The notes: generated by a model from the letters alone, not told the origin. A stretch of 64,000 bases of DNA from an uncultured Alphaproteobacteria bacterium (GCA_944393215.1 CALXZL010000001.1:137718-201717); one strand, 5' to 3'. Counted from the stretch's first letter, positions 35,443 to 43,782 are shown. Numbers and translations are program-made.

Positions 35443-36552
35443 TTAACCGTCTTCCAAATGCAACAACACCGACACGCTGATAAGCGTAGCAATAAGCGTT
35501 GGTGTACAAACCGCCAAAAAAGGAGGAATAGTTCCATTTAAGCCGAAAGCATAAATAAGCTGAGACATAAAATAGACCACAAAACCGGTAGTAATACCGC
35601 CGACGATTAAAAACATCACCCCGCCGCGACGATTATTGGCACGCAAAGCAAAAAGAGAAGCAACCAAAACCATGGCACAAAGCAAAAAGGGAGAAACCAG
35701 CAAAGAATAATAGCGCATCAAATGCTTTTGCGCTGAGAAACCGGCATTTTCATAAAAACGGATAGTATCGGGTAAATTCCAAAAAGAAATGGCATCGGGC
35801 TCAACAAAATTTTCTTTAATTCGATCAACGGTCAGAGCAGATTTATATTTCATACTACTCAAATTAGAGACAGGTTTACCAGCTTCATAGACAAGAACAT
35901 CCTTCAAATCAAAATAACCGTCATCCAAAATGGCAGCAAACGCCTCAATAGTTCGTTTAGGTTGAGATTGTCGATTCATTTCCAAGATAGTAACATTTCT
36001 CAGCAATAAAGAATCTTTTTCTTCTTGTCTGGCAGATTTTGCCTGCATCACTTGGAAGGTATTTTCATCAACGGCTTCACGCGTCCACAAACCTTTGTCG
36101 GAAAACAAAACGGCATTGGGATTTCTGGTATCAAAACGATAATCGAGTGTTTCATAAATTTCATAAAGGCGGGCAGCGATCGGATTAATAAGAGTAATAT
36201 TAATCACGCCCAAAGCAAAAACGGCACAAAGAACGGGTGTTAAAAAACCCCAAATAGAAACACCGGCAGCACGAATAATAACAAATTCATTACTTTTGCT
36301 CACGCGCCAAAAAGTTACCATAGCGGCAATCATCATAACAAAAGGGAAGACCATATCAATGGTTTTAGGCATTTTGGTCAGAGCAATTTCCAGCAAAAAC
36401 CAAAAAGAAACATCTTCACGCCCGGAAGCTTTACGCAAGAGTTCGACCATTTCAAACATTAAAATCACACCGATCACCATAAAAAGGACGGAGAGAAAAT
36501 TAACAACAATTTGTTTGGCCAAATATCGACCTAAAATAGATTTAGGATTCAT
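35443..36552 (-). CDS. lptG: LPS export permease LptG
   Basis: Partner of LptF in the LPS exporter. The 369-residue YjgP/YjgQ family protein has N-terminal membrane segments with RYLAKQIVVNFLSVLFMV, FVIIRAAGVSIWGFL (the usual E-x-x-x-x-R-x-x-G-x-S motif before the third segment), a periplasmic domain with LWTREAV, and three C-terminal segments including FALRANNRRGG. It stands alone here, 12 kb from lptF. In most relatives lptF and lptG are adjacent. Confidence 0.88.
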   Translation of the reverse strand: MNPKSILGRYLAKQIVVNFLSVLFMVIGVILMFEMVELLRKASGREDVSFWFLLEIALTKMPKTIDMVFPFVMMIAAMVTFWRVSKSNEFVIIRAAGVSIWGFLTPVLCAVFALGVINITLINPIAARLYEIYETLDYRFDTRNPNAVLFSDKGLWTREAVDENTFQVMQAKSARQEEKDSLLLRNVTILEMNRQSQPKRTIEAFAAILDDGYFDLKDVLVYEAGKPVSNLSSMKYKSALTVDRIKENFVEPDAISFWNLPDTIRFYENAGFSAQKHLMRYYSLLVSPFLLCAMVLVASLFALRANNRRGGVMFLIVGGITTGFVVYFMSQLIYAFGLNGTIPPFLAVCTPTLIATLISVSVLLHLEDG

Positions 36553-36628
36553 AGAAAAAATCTTTTAACAGTTAATATTAACGACAAAATATATCATCAT
36601 ACCTAAAATATCAAACTAAAAATTAATA

Positions 36629-37549
36629 TTAAAGCATAGAGAGATATCGTTCCACGCTGTCAGGCAAAATAAAGACAATATTTTTACCCTTCATATCGGA
36701 ACGTTGCCCGAGTTTAACGGCGGCAGCAGTGGCAGCACCGGCAGAAAGCCCGGCAGAAATTCCTTCCAACATCCCCAATTGTTTAGAAAAGAATTCGGCA
36801 TCTTCATCTGAAACATCAATCACTTCATTAACTAAAGATTTATCATAAAATTCGGGAACAAAACCGGCACCGATTCCCGGGATTTTATGCGGAGCCGGAT
36901 TTCCGCCGTTCAAAACCGGACTTGACGCCGGCTCCACGGCAACGACATACAAATCAGGATTATAAGTACGCAAAGTAGAAGCAATACCGGTCAAAGTCCC
37001 GGCAGTACCGACGGAAGCAACAAAAGCATCAACCTCCCCGGCAGTATCTTCAATAATTTCAATACTTGTGGTAAAGCGGTGAGCATCCGGATTAGCCTGA
37101 TTTGAAAATTGACGCAAAAGGATAACATTTTTGTTTTTTTCAGCCAACATATCGGCTTTGGCAATAGCCCCCTGCATACCGTCTTCGGCAGGTGTTAAAA
37201 TAACTTCGGCACCAAAATGGCGCATAAGCAAAATACGTTCTTTGGTCATATTTTCGGGCATGGTAATCACGAGTTTATAACCTTTGGCGGCACAAATTCC
37301 AGCCAAACCAATACCCGTATTACCGCTGGTAGCCTCAACAAAAACGGTATCATTGGTTATTTTATGAGATTTTTCGGCTTGTTCAATCATATTAAGAGCC
37401 ACACGATCTTTGACGGAAAAGAGAGGATTTAAGAATTCACATTTAGCCAAAAGATGAGCTTTCACATGAAAATTTTTTGCCAAACGAGAAAGTTCAAGCA
37501 AAGGCGTTTTTCCGACCAATTCGGTAATAGAATTATAAATTTTTTTCAT
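36629..37549 (-). CDS. cysK: Cysteine synthase (O-acetylserine sulfhydrylase)
   Basis: PLP enzyme making cysteine from O-acetylserine and sulfide. The 306-residue protein has LVGKTPLLEL, the PLP lysine in PLFSVKDRVA, the substrate loop EATSGNTGIGLAG, GTAGTLTGI and PGIGAGFVPEF. Start at 37549 has GAGG 6 bases upstream; the reading frame is open for 22 further codons but without a ribosome site. The CysK/CysM split is judged by overall similarity to CysK. It stands alone, with cysE not in the window. Confidence 0.92.
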   Translation of the reverse strand: MKKIYNSITELVGKTPLLELSRLAKNFHVKAHLLAKCEFLNPLFSVKDRVALNMIEQAEKSHKITNDTVFVEATSGNTGIGLAGICAAKGYKLVITMPENMTKERILLMRHFGAEVILTPAEDGMQGAIAKADMLAEKNKNVILLRQFSNQANPDAHRFTTSIEIIEDTAGEVDAFVASVGTAGTLTGIASTLRTYNPDLYVVAVEPASSPVLNGGNPAPHKIPGIGAGFVPEFYDKSLVNEVIDVSDEDAEFFSKQLGMLEGISAGLSAGAATAAAVKLGQRSDMKGKNIVFILPDSVERYLSML

Positions 37550-37658
37550 AAAAAACCTCAAAATGCTTCTAACATGTTTATAACAGATAATTAAGACTTT
37601 TAATAGGAATAACATTTAGCTAGTATAAAAACAAGTTTTAAAAACAAAAAATAAAGAA

Positions 37659-38210
37659 ATGAACAAAGCACTAAAAATAATTTTAAGCATAACAATATTT
37701 TGTGCCCTGATTCCCACGGCAAAATCTGCCAGTTTGGATGAAATTTACCGTGATGTAATCAGAGATGACAACAGTGGATATTTACCCATTTTTGTAAGAA
37801 ACAGAAACAGACCGGAATTATTATTTGAAGACAACCTTCCCAAAGAAGAAAAAACAATCAAAAAGAAGGAACAGCCGACGGTAAAACTGTTAGATGAGAG
37901 AAAAATAAAACAAGATGCAATAAAAGCCGAAGAAGAAAGATGGAAAAACACCATAAAAGCCATACAGACAAATCAAATTACGGCAAAAGAACTAAAAACC
38001 TTAGATGAATATGTCGAAAAAGATGATTCCAAAGCCATAGAGATAAAAGCATGGATGCTGGCAAAAGGTCATGGCATAAAGCAAAATCTGGTTGAATCCT
38101 TTCTATTATATAGAAAAGCAGAAAAACTCGGCGTCAAAGATGCCAAAAAAAATGCAGCACAAGTTTACAGAGCCATGAACCGGGATCAAAGAGAAAGCCT
38201 GGTAAAATAA
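37659..38210 (+). CDS. Exported protein with a Sel1-like repeat
   Basis: The 183-residue protein begins with a signal peptide (about residues 1-23, ending TAKSA). A charged Lys/Glu-rich middle follows, probably helical. The C-terminal part, AIEIKAWMLAKGHGIKQN then SFLLYRKAEKLGVKDA, fits one Sel1-like repeat (A-x-x-x-x-G-x-G-x-x-x-N...A-x-x-x-Y-x-x-A-x-x-x-G). Such proteins act in the periplasm as interaction partners; no specific role can be given. It is a single gene, divergent from cysK. Confidence 0.72.
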   Translation: MNKALKIILSITIFCALIPTAKSASLDEIYRDVIRDDNSGYLPIFVRNRNRPELLFEDNLPKEEKTIKKKEQPTVKLLDERKIKQDAIKAEEERWKNTIKAIQTNQITAKELKTLDEYVEKDDSKAIEIKAWMLAKGHGIKQNLVESFLLYRKAEKLGVKDAKKNAAQVYRAMNRDQRESLVK

Positions 38211-38365
38211 AATTAGATCACCCGTAGAGCAAGGGAAAATATCACAATTTCTAAGCCCCGCCAAGAAGCAAGAGAGCAACACTATATCAGGGCAAAGACA
38301 GAAAGGTAATTAAACCAATGCTGTTAGCCGGCTCCGGGCTTGCGTTTTGTTAAATTTTTCTGAAA
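38211..38365 (+). other. Possible structured RNA between convergent genes
   Basis: This 170-base gap between the Sel1-like gene and dnaQ is richer in G and C than its surroundings. It contains a stem AAGCCC-C-GCC (38253-38262) pairing with GGC-TCC-GGGCTT (38330-38341), an earlier stem TTAGA / TCTAA, and an alternative GCAAG / CTTGC pairing (38229-38233 with 38339-38343). A T-rich tail follows on the plus strand. It could be a small RNA, a 3'-UTR structure or a decayed element. I could not match it to tmRNA, SRP RNA or RNase P RNA. Confidence 0.35.
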
Positions 38366-38379
38366 TATAAACATAATTT

Positions 38380-39078
38380 TTATTCAGATAACCAGATAGC
38401 ACCTTTAATTTTATTTTGTAAAAATTCGTTATGTTGATTAATTTCTTCTTCAGTTAAAGGAAAATGCCGAGCCTCTCTGATTTTTCCGTTTGCGGAACCA
38501 AATTGAACTTGAGACGTATGTTGAGATTCTTTTTTCTTTTCATCAAACATCATTGACGGTTCTTGCCCGCCAATCAGTTGTAAATAAACTTCGGCTAAAA
38601 GTTCGGCATCTAGCAAAGCGCCGTGTTTGGTACGATTAGAATTGTCAATATTAAAGCGTTTACATAAAGCATCCAAATTAACACGCATTCCCGGAAACAT
38701 ATTGCGTGCAATTTCCAAAGTATCAATAACTCGGTCCCATGAAAATTCGGGTTTATTCAGCGCCTTTTGCTCAAAGTTACAAAAAGTGATATCAAATTTG
38801 GCATTATGCGCCACCAAAATGCCGTCATCACCGACAAAATCGAGCCACTCATCCACAATTTGGTCAAAGGTAGGAAAATCCTTCAAAAATTCATAAGAAA
38901 GCCCATGCACTTTAAAAGCATCTTCGGGGACTTCACGTTGAGGGTTGATATATTTATGAAAAGTTTTTCCGGTCGGAACATGATTAATAAGTTCAACCGC
39001 GCCGATTTCCACTAACCTATCACCTTTATCGGCATCAAAACCCGTTGTTTCCGTATCAAAAACAATCTCTCTGACCAT
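38380..39078 (-). CDS. dnaQ: DNA polymerase III epsilon subunit (proofreading exonuclease)
   Basis: 3'-5' exonuclease of the replicative polymerase core. The 232-residue protein has the DEDDh motifs: VFDTETTGFD, FVGDDGILVAHNAKFDITF, and the third motif NRTKHGALLDAELLAEVY with His and Asp. The C-terminal tail, about residues 175-232, should bind the alpha subunit. It follows coaE by 9 bases on the minus strand; coaE-dnaQ next to oriC is a conserved alphaproteobacterial arrangement. Confidence 0.95.
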   Translation of the reverse strand: MVREIVFDTETTGFDADKGDRLVEIGAVELINHVPTGKTFHKYINPQREVPEDAFKVHGLSYEFLKDFPTFDQIVDEWLDFVGDDGILVAHNAKFDITFCNFEQKALNKPEFSWDRVIDTLEIARNMFPGMRVNLDALCKRFNIDNSNRTKHGALLDAELLAEVYLQLIGGQEPSMMFDEKKKESQHTSQVQFGSANGKIREARHFPLTEEEINQHNEFLQNKIKGAIWLSE

Positions 39079-39087
39079 TATATAATC

Positions 39088-39669
39088 CTATCCGTTCAAA
39101 CCATTAATAATTTCCAAAGCCGAAACTTTAAGCAAATTCATGGGAACATCTGTTTCCACCACCCAATCGGCTTTTTCAACTTTTTCTTTTTGGCTCATTT
39201 GCTTATTTATAATTTTTTCAACATGCTCCAAAGAAACATTATCTCTGGACATCACTCGTTTTTTTTGAGTTTTTTCATCAACATTAACCGTAATAATAAA
39301 GTCGCAATATTTATCCCAACCAAGCTCAAACAAAAGCGCCGCATCCAAAAACAACAAATCATCATTTTGCGCATTTTTGCGAATAACGGCTTTAAGTTGT
39401 CTTTTCAAAAAGGGATGAATCAAACTTTCAAGCTTTTGCAACTTCTTTTTATCATCAAAAACGATCAAACGCAATTTTCTTTTATCAAAAGAACCATTCG
39501 TTTGTGCTTCGGGAAAATTTTGCAAAACCACCTTAATAAAATCAGGCTTAAAATAAAGTCTGCGTACCCAAGCATCGGCATCAAAAACCGGATACCCCAA
39601 TTTTTTAAATATATTTGCCAAGGTTGTTTTTCCGCAGCCGATAGAACCGGTAATAGCCGCCAAAATCAT
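39088..39669 (-). CDS. coaE: Dephospho-CoA kinase
   Basis: Last step of coenzyme A synthesis. The 193-residue protein has Walker A AAITGSIGCGKTTLANIF, FDADAWVRRLY, the HPFLKRQ element, and FLDAALLFELGWDKYCD (usual D.PLLFE). Start: of two ATGs, the one at 39669 lies 8 bases after AAGG, whereas the one at 39675 is too close to it. The gene is transcribed away from oriC, and aroE and maf, often located between it and the origin, are missing. Confidence 0.94.
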   Translation of the reverse strand: MILAAITGSIGCGKTTLANIFKKLGYPVFDADAWVRRLYFKPDFIKVVLQNFPEAQTNGSFDKRKLRLIVFDDKKKLQKLESLIHPFLKRQLKAVIRKNAQNDDLLFLDAALLFELGWDKYCDFIITVNVDEKTQKKRVMSRDNVSLEHVEKIINKQMSQKEKVEKADWVVETDVPMNLLKVSALEIINGLNG

Positions 39670-39714
39670 AAGCATTGCCTTAAGTAATTGATAAATATAA
39701 GCAAACCAGAGTTA

Positions 39715-39729
39715 TTAACAGAATATTAA
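39715..39729 (+). promoter_or_regulatory. CtrA-type binding site in oriC
   Basis: TTAA-CAGAATA-TTAA followed by C exactly fits the CtrA full-site pattern TTAA-N7-TTAAC known from Caulobacter, where CtrA represses origin firing. It overlaps a near-match DnaA box (39712-39720). Whether this organism has CtrA is not known from the window. Confidence 0.45.
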
Positions 39730-39734
39730 CTTTT

Positions 39735-39743
39735 TGTGTATAA
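39735..39743 (-). promoter_or_regulatory. Perfect DnaA box
   Basis: TGTGTATAA on the plus strand, that is TTATACACA on the minus strand; full match to TTATNCACA. Confidence 0.8.
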
Positions 39744-39987
39744 CTAGACTTACTCAAATCACTTATACAATTTAATACTCATAAAACAAAATCCAAACTC
39801 AAAGTTATATACAGGTATGAAAAGAAATCCTCATTTGTGGATATCTGAAAAATGCAAAATTAAAGTTTTGAATCTATAAATGGTGTTTATGTTTTTGAAA
39901 AAGAATCTAAAAAAGGAAAAATTATTAATATTTCGTTAACGATTCGTTTAAGAAGACACACATGTGGACAAGTCTGTTTATGAAAAA

Positions 39988-39996
39988 TTATCCACA
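39988..39996 (+). promoter_or_regulatory. Perfect DnaA box
   Basis: TTATCCACA, the strongest known DnaA box form. It lies 17 bases after the near-match box at 39963-39971 in opposite orientation. Confidence 0.85.
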
Positions 39997-40099
39997 AAAT
40001 GCACAGGGATATACTAAAAACAACTAAAATTTTAAAATATATTGTTAGCCCTGCGGGGCTGTTAATAAAACTAGTCAAAAGACCAAACATCAAATTTCA

Positions 40100-40128
40100 T
40101 TGACAAAAATAAAATATAATAATATATA
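40100..40128 (+). promoter_or_regulatory. Promoter of rho
   Basis: TTGACA, 17 bases, TATATA: a consensus -35 and a five-of-six -10. Transcription would start near 40135, leaving a leader of about 65 bases before rho. It sits at the rho-side edge of oriC. Confidence 0.75.
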
Positions 40129-40200
40129 AAGCTTACCTACCTTAAATTTTTTAATAAAAAATTAAAATCACAAATATATCCCCAAAAAATCAAGGAAATC

Positions 40201-41454
40201 ATGAATTTACAAGAACTTAAACAAAAAACTCCTAAGGAACTCTTAACAGAGGCGGAGGATCTGGGCATTGAAGATGCCTCATCAATGCGTAAACAAGATT
40301 TAATGTTTGCGATATTAAAAAAAGTAGCCAGTGAAGATAATATAATCTATGGTGAAGGAACCATAGAAGTTTTGCAAGACGGATTTGGATTTTTAAGATC
40401 AAGTCAATCCAACTACCTTGCCGGACCGGATGACATTTACGTTTCTCCGGCACAAGTCAAGAAGTTTGGTTTGCGAACCGGAGATACGGTTGAAGGAGAA
40501 ATCAGAGCACCCAAAGACAATGAACGCTATTTTGCTCTGACCAAAGTAAACCGAATAAATTTTGCCGATCCCGAACTTTCCAAACTTAGAATAAATTTTG
40601 ATAACCTTACCCCCCTTTATCCTACAGAAAAATTAGATTTTGACATTATTTGCGGAGACAAAGACTATACCACCCGTGTAATAGATTTGATTGCCCCGCA
40701 AGGAAAAGGTCAACGTGGTTTGATTGTGGCTCCGCCGCGCACCGGAAAAACCGTGATGCTGCAAAATATTGCTCATGCCATTGCCACCAACCACCCTGAA
40801 GCATATTTAATGGTTTTGCTGATAGACGAACGTCCGGAAGAAGTGACCGATATGACACGTTCCGTTAAAGGCGAAGTTATCTCTTCCACCTTTGATGAAC
40901 CGGCATCTCGCCACGTTCAAGTTGCCGAAATGGTGATTGAAAAAGCCAAAAGATTGGTTGAGACCAAAAAAGATGTTGTTATTTTGTTGGACTCAATCAC
41001 CCGTTTGGGAAGAGCATACAATACGGTTATTCCGTCATCAGGTAAAGTTTTGACCGGTGGTGTGGATGCCAACGCATTACAAAGACCGAAACGCTTGCTC
41101 GGTGCTGCTCGTAATGTTGAAGAAGGTGGTTCCTTAACCATTATTGCCACCGCATTGATTGATACCGGTTCTCGCATGGATGAAGTAATTTTTGAAGAAT
41201 TTAAGGGAACAGGTAACTCCGAAATCATTTTGGATAGAAAATTAACCGATAAACGCTTGTTCCCGACTATTGATATTACACGTTCGGGTACACGTAAAGA
41301 AGAATTGTTGGTTGATAAAGCTACCTTGTCCAAGATGTGGGTATTGCGCCGCGTTTTGATGCAAATGGGTATGACCGACGGTATGGAATTCTTGCTTGAT
41401 AAGCTCAAACAAAGTAAAGACAATCAAGATTTCTTTAACAATATGAATTCTTAA
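40201..41454 (+). CDS. rho: Transcription termination factor Rho
   Basis: RNA-dependent hexameric helicase ending transcription at Rho-dependent sites. The 417-residue protein has the N-terminal helical domain [15 protein letters not shown], the RNA-binding cold-shock domain with DGFGFLRS (about residues 60-70), [18 protein letters not shown], Walker [30 protein letters not shown], Walker [17 protein letters not shown] and the Q/R loops. Length is typical. It is the first gene right of the origin. hemE, which in several relatives lies between the origin and rho, is missing. Confidence 0.97.
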   Translation: MNLQELKQKTPKELLTEAEDLGIEDASSMRKQDLMFAILKKVASEDNIIYGEGTIEVLQDGFGFLRSSQSNYLAGPDDIYVSPAQVKKFGLRTGDTVEGEIRAPKDNERYFALTKVNRINFADPELSKLRINFDNLTPLYPTEKLDFDIICGDKDYTTRVIDLIAPQGKGQRGLIVAPPRTGKTVMLQNIAHAIATNHPEAYLMVLLIDERPEEVTDMTRSVKGEVISSTFDEPASRHVQVAEMVIEKAKRLVETKKDVVILLDSITRLGRAYNTVIPSSGKVLTGGVDANALQRPKRLLGAARNVEEGGSLTIIATALIDTGSRMDEVIFEEFKGTGNSEIILDRKLTDKRLFPTIDITRSGTRKEELLVDKATLSKMWVLRRVLMQMGMTDGMEFLLDKLKQSKDNQDFFNNMNS

Positions 41455-41460
41455 AAATTA

Positions 41461-41488
41461 AAAAAGCTCCTGAAAAGGAGCTTTTCTT
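41461..41488. terminator. Bidirectional terminator after rho
   Basis: Stem AAAAGCTCCT / AGGAGCTTTT with a 4-base loop followed by CTTTT, between convergent rho and the HAD-family gene. Confidence 0.88.
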
Positions 41489-42175
41489 TTACTTAAAAAT
41501 GAAATCATAAATTTCGTTCATTTTTTTGAAAATATGTTTTATACCCAAAGCCTGAACTTGAGATATATATTCATCATTATTATTCATTTTTGAACCGACA
41601 AAAGCAATAGTTTCCATTTTGGCAGCCAAACCGGCTGTAAGACCGGCAAGAGAGTCTTCAATAACCAAACAATTTTCAGGCTTTTCATCCATTTTTTCGG
41701 CGGCAAATAAAAACAAATCCGGCGCCGGTTTACCTTGAGCAACCATTTCTGAAAGAAAAATCTTATCGGAAGGAAAGATATCATCAATATGAACAGCCTT
41801 AATTTTTGCTTCGGTTTTTTCTTTGGTGCCGCCGGTTGCAATACATTGTTTAATTTCAGTATGTGCAAAAATTTTTTCAATACCGGGAATAAGAGAAATA
41901 CCTTTGCTCAAAACTTGCCAATCGAGTTGAGTTGCTTCATCTTCAAATTTTTTATCAACGTCAAAACCCATTTTTTGCAAAGTTTGCAAACGTGTCATCC
42001 AATGCATTCCACCCAGGTGATGATTAGTCGTTTTCAAATCCCAATTAATATTAAAATATTTTTTGAGGAGCTTGCGGCGATTTTCCATCCATAAATATTC
42101 GGTATCGGCAATTACGCCGTCAAAATCCCAAATTATCAAATTTTTAGAAAATTTTGTAGTTTTACAATTTTTCAT
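41489..42175 (-). CDS. HAD-family phosphatase/phosphomutase-like hydrolase
   Basis: The 228-residue protein has HAD motif I IIWDFDGVIADTE (catalytic Asp pair) at residues 14-26, a helical cap of type C1, motif II region CIATGGTKEK, the Lys in GKPAPDLFLFAAEKM, and motif IV CLVIEDSLAGLTAG. This layout matches the beta-phosphoglucomutase/phosphoglycolate phosphatase subgroup; the substrate cannot be set from sequence. It is the only minus-strand gene in the first 17 kb right of the origin, inserted between rho and mnmE. Confidence 0.87.
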   Translation of the reverse strand: MKNCKTTKFSKNLIIWDFDGVIADTEYLWMENRRKLLKKYFNINWDLKTTNHHLGGMHWMTRLQTLQKMGFDVDKKFEDEATQLDWQVLSKGISLIPGIEKIFAHTEIKQCIATGGTKEKTEAKIKAVHIDDIFPSDKIFLSEMVAQGKPAPDLFLFAAEKMDEKPENCLVIEDSLAGLTAGLAAKMETIAFVGSKMNNNDEYISQVQALGIKHIFKKMNEIYDFIFK

Positions 42176-42269
42176 AGAAAAAAGTGAGTCCGTTAAAAGC
42201 TCGTAGAAACATTTTTCAAAGATTCTATGATAGATTTATTAAAAAAACATAAACCCCTCTCCAAAGTCA

Positions 42270-42300
42270 AAAAAACGGCTTTTTTATAGAGTCGTTTTTT
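42270..42300. terminator. Terminator-like hairpin upstream of mnmE
   Basis: Stem AAAAAACGGCT / AGTCGTTTTTT with one G-T pair and a 9-base loop. It lies in the divergent gap between the HAD gene and mnmE, ahead of the mnmE promoter, with no gene ending at it. It may insulate mnmE from upstream transcription or end an unseen short transcript. Confidence 0.65.
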
Positions 42301-42305
42301 AAAAC

Positions 42306-42334
42306 TTGCTTTCAAGATTCAATCTCGCTATAAA
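42306..42334 (+). promoter_or_regulatory. Promoter of mnmE
   Basis: TTGCTT, 17 bases, TATAAA, then AAGGAGAG 6 bases before the mnmE ATG. The short leader and good spacing make this convincing. Confidence 0.65.
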
Positions 42335-42355
42335 AACAGCATAAGGAGAGAAAAA

Positions 42356-43699
42356 ATGACAAACCAAACTATTTATGCCTTATCGACGGTTTATGGAAAA
42401 TCTGGAGTAGCCGTAATCCGCATTTCCGGAGCGGAAGCTTTAAAGGCTATTGAACAGATGACTGACATTGATGTAAAAAAAATCAAACCGCGTTATGCTT
42501 ATTTTGTAAAACTACACAATTTGGAGAAGACCGAAAACTTGGATGAAAGTTTGGTTTTATATTTTAAGGCGCCCAATTCGTTTACCGGCGAAGACATAGT
42601 TGAGTTTCAAACCCATGGATCCAAAGCCGTGATTAGTTCGGTGATGAATTGTTTAAGCCGAATAGAAGGTTTTCGCATGGCTGAACCGGGAGAATATTCC
42701 AAACGCGCTTTTTACAACGGCAAAATGGATTTGACCGAAGCTGAAGGTTTGGCAGATTTGATAGATTCCGAAACATCGGAGCAACAAAAATATGCCATGC
42801 GTCAAATGGAAGGAGGATTAAAGAATCTATATGAAAACTGGCGCGCAGAGCTGGTTAAGATGTTGGCACATTTAGAAGCCTTTATAGATTTTCCCGATGA
42901 GGATATCCCCTCTTCCGTAATTGATAATATGAATAACACTGTATTTAAACTTGAAAACGAGATAAAAAGCCACTTGAACAGTGATTCAATCGGCGAAAGA
43001 TTGCGAGAAGGTTTCAGGGTTGTGATTGTTGGTGCGCCCAATGCCGGAAAGTCGAGTTTATTAAATGCCATTGTCAAAAGAGATGCCGTAATTGTATCGG
43101 ATATTGCCGGTACCACGCGTGATGCCATAGATGTTCATTTGGATTTAAATGGATATCCGGTCATGTTTACCGATACGGCAGGTTTAAGAGAAACAGAAGA
43201 AGAAATTGAGAAAAAAGGCATAGATATTGCTTATGGCAAAATTCACGATGCCGATTTGGTAATATGTTTGTTTGATGCTTCTGTAGACACTGTTCAAGTC
43301 TTTAATAAAATAAAAGATTCATTTAAAAACAAAGCCTTATTTGTTGCTAATAAAAGTGACAAATTAACATCTGAACAATGTTCAAATTTAGAAAAATCAG
43401 GTTGTTTGGTCATATCAGCCAAGCAAAAACAAGGGGTTGATAAAGTTTTGCAAGCCATATCCAAGAATATTCAAGAACGCTTTACTTCCAATTCCAACCT
43501 TTTAATTACCAGAAGCCGCTATAGAGAAGCATTAAAAGATGTTTTGGAAAATCTGCAAAATTTTGGCTTTAATAAAGAAATTGAGTTGACAGCGGAAGAT
43601 GTTCGTCTTGCCGCCCGTGCTTTGGGAAAAATTACCGGCAGAATTGAAGTGGATGAGATTTTAGATAAAATCTTTGGCGATTTTTGCATCGGTAAATAG
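42356..43699 (+). CDS. mnmE: tRNA modification GTPase MnmE
   Basis: With MnmG, builds the 5-carboxymethylaminomethyl group on the wobble uridine of several tRNAs. The 447-residue protein has the N-terminal folate-binding domain (TIYALSTVYGKSGVAVIRISG), G1 GAPNAGKSSLLNAI, the G2/G3 region GTTRDAIDV and DTAGLRET, G4 NKSD, and the conserved C-terminal CIGK whose Cys is essential. AAGGAGAG precedes the start. mnmG follows after a terminator and its own promoter. Confidence 0.97.
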   Translation: MTNQTIYALSTVYGKSGVAVIRISGAEALKAIEQMTDIDVKKIKPRYAYFVKLHNLEKTENLDESLVLYFKAPNSFTGEDIVEFQTHGSKAVISSVMNCLSRIEGFRMAEPGEYSKRAFYNGKMDLTEAEGLADLIDSETSEQQKYAMRQMEGGLKNLYENWRAELVKMLAHLEAFIDFPDEDIPSSVIDNMNNTVFKLENEIKSHLNSDSIGERLREGFRVVIVGAPNAGKSSLLNAIVKRDAVIVSDIAGTTRDAIDVHLDLNGYPVMFTDTAGLRETEEEIEKKGIDIAYGKIHDADLVICLFDASVDTVQVFNKIKDSFKNKALFVANKSDKLTSEQCSNLEKSGCLVISAKQKQGVDKVLQAISKNIQERFTSNSNLLITRSRYREALKDVLENLQNFGFNKEIELTAEDVRLAARALGKITGRIEVDEILDKIFGDFCIGK

Positions 43700-43716
43700 A
43701 GATTGAAAAAAATTTG

Positions 43717-43744
43717 AAAAGAGCGTTATAAACGCTCTTTTTTT
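43717..43744 (+). terminator. Terminator after mnmE
   Basis: Perfect 11-bp stem AAAAGAGCGTT / AACGCTCTTTT with a 3-base loop, then more T. Its place shows that mnmG needs its own promoter. Confidence 0.92.
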
Positions 43745-43754
43745 ATACCATGAG

Positions 43755-43782
43755 TTGATTTCTAAAATTTTTTGATTATAAT
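43755..43782 (+). promoter_or_regulatory. Promoter of mnmG
   Basis: TTGATT, 16 bases, then a perfect TATAAT, about 40 bases before the mnmG start and just after the mnmE terminator. Confidence 0.7.

Larger units (their letters stand above)
39690..40099. other. Probable replication origin oriC
   Basis: A gene-free, strongly AT-rich region of about 0.5 kb between divergent coaE and rho. DnaA boxes (TTATNCACA): two perfect, at 39735-39743 (minus) and 39988-39996 (plus). One-mismatch sites are at 39712-39720, 39805-39813, 39836-39844 (minus) and 39963-39971 (minus); a weaker one is at 39773-39781. A CtrA-type site is at 39715-39729 and GANTC sites are at 39870, 39903 and 39941. A small hairpin AGCCC-TGCG-GGGCT sits at 40047-40060. 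The flanking genes (dnaQ-coaE one side, rho-mnmE-mnmG-rsmG-parAB the other) match the known alphaproteobacterial origin neighbourhood. The AT-rich tract toward rho could be the unwinding element. Confidence 0.85.

Noticed and set aside
38211-38365. tmRNA, SRP RNA or RNase P RNA at this place
   Set aside because: None of the conserved cores of these RNAs could be found; the SRP RNA is at 60610-60696.
39887-40093. A 68-codon minus-strand open frame in the origin region
   Set aside because: It covers DnaA boxes and GANTC sites, its composition follows the AT-rich DNA, and no ribosome site is present.
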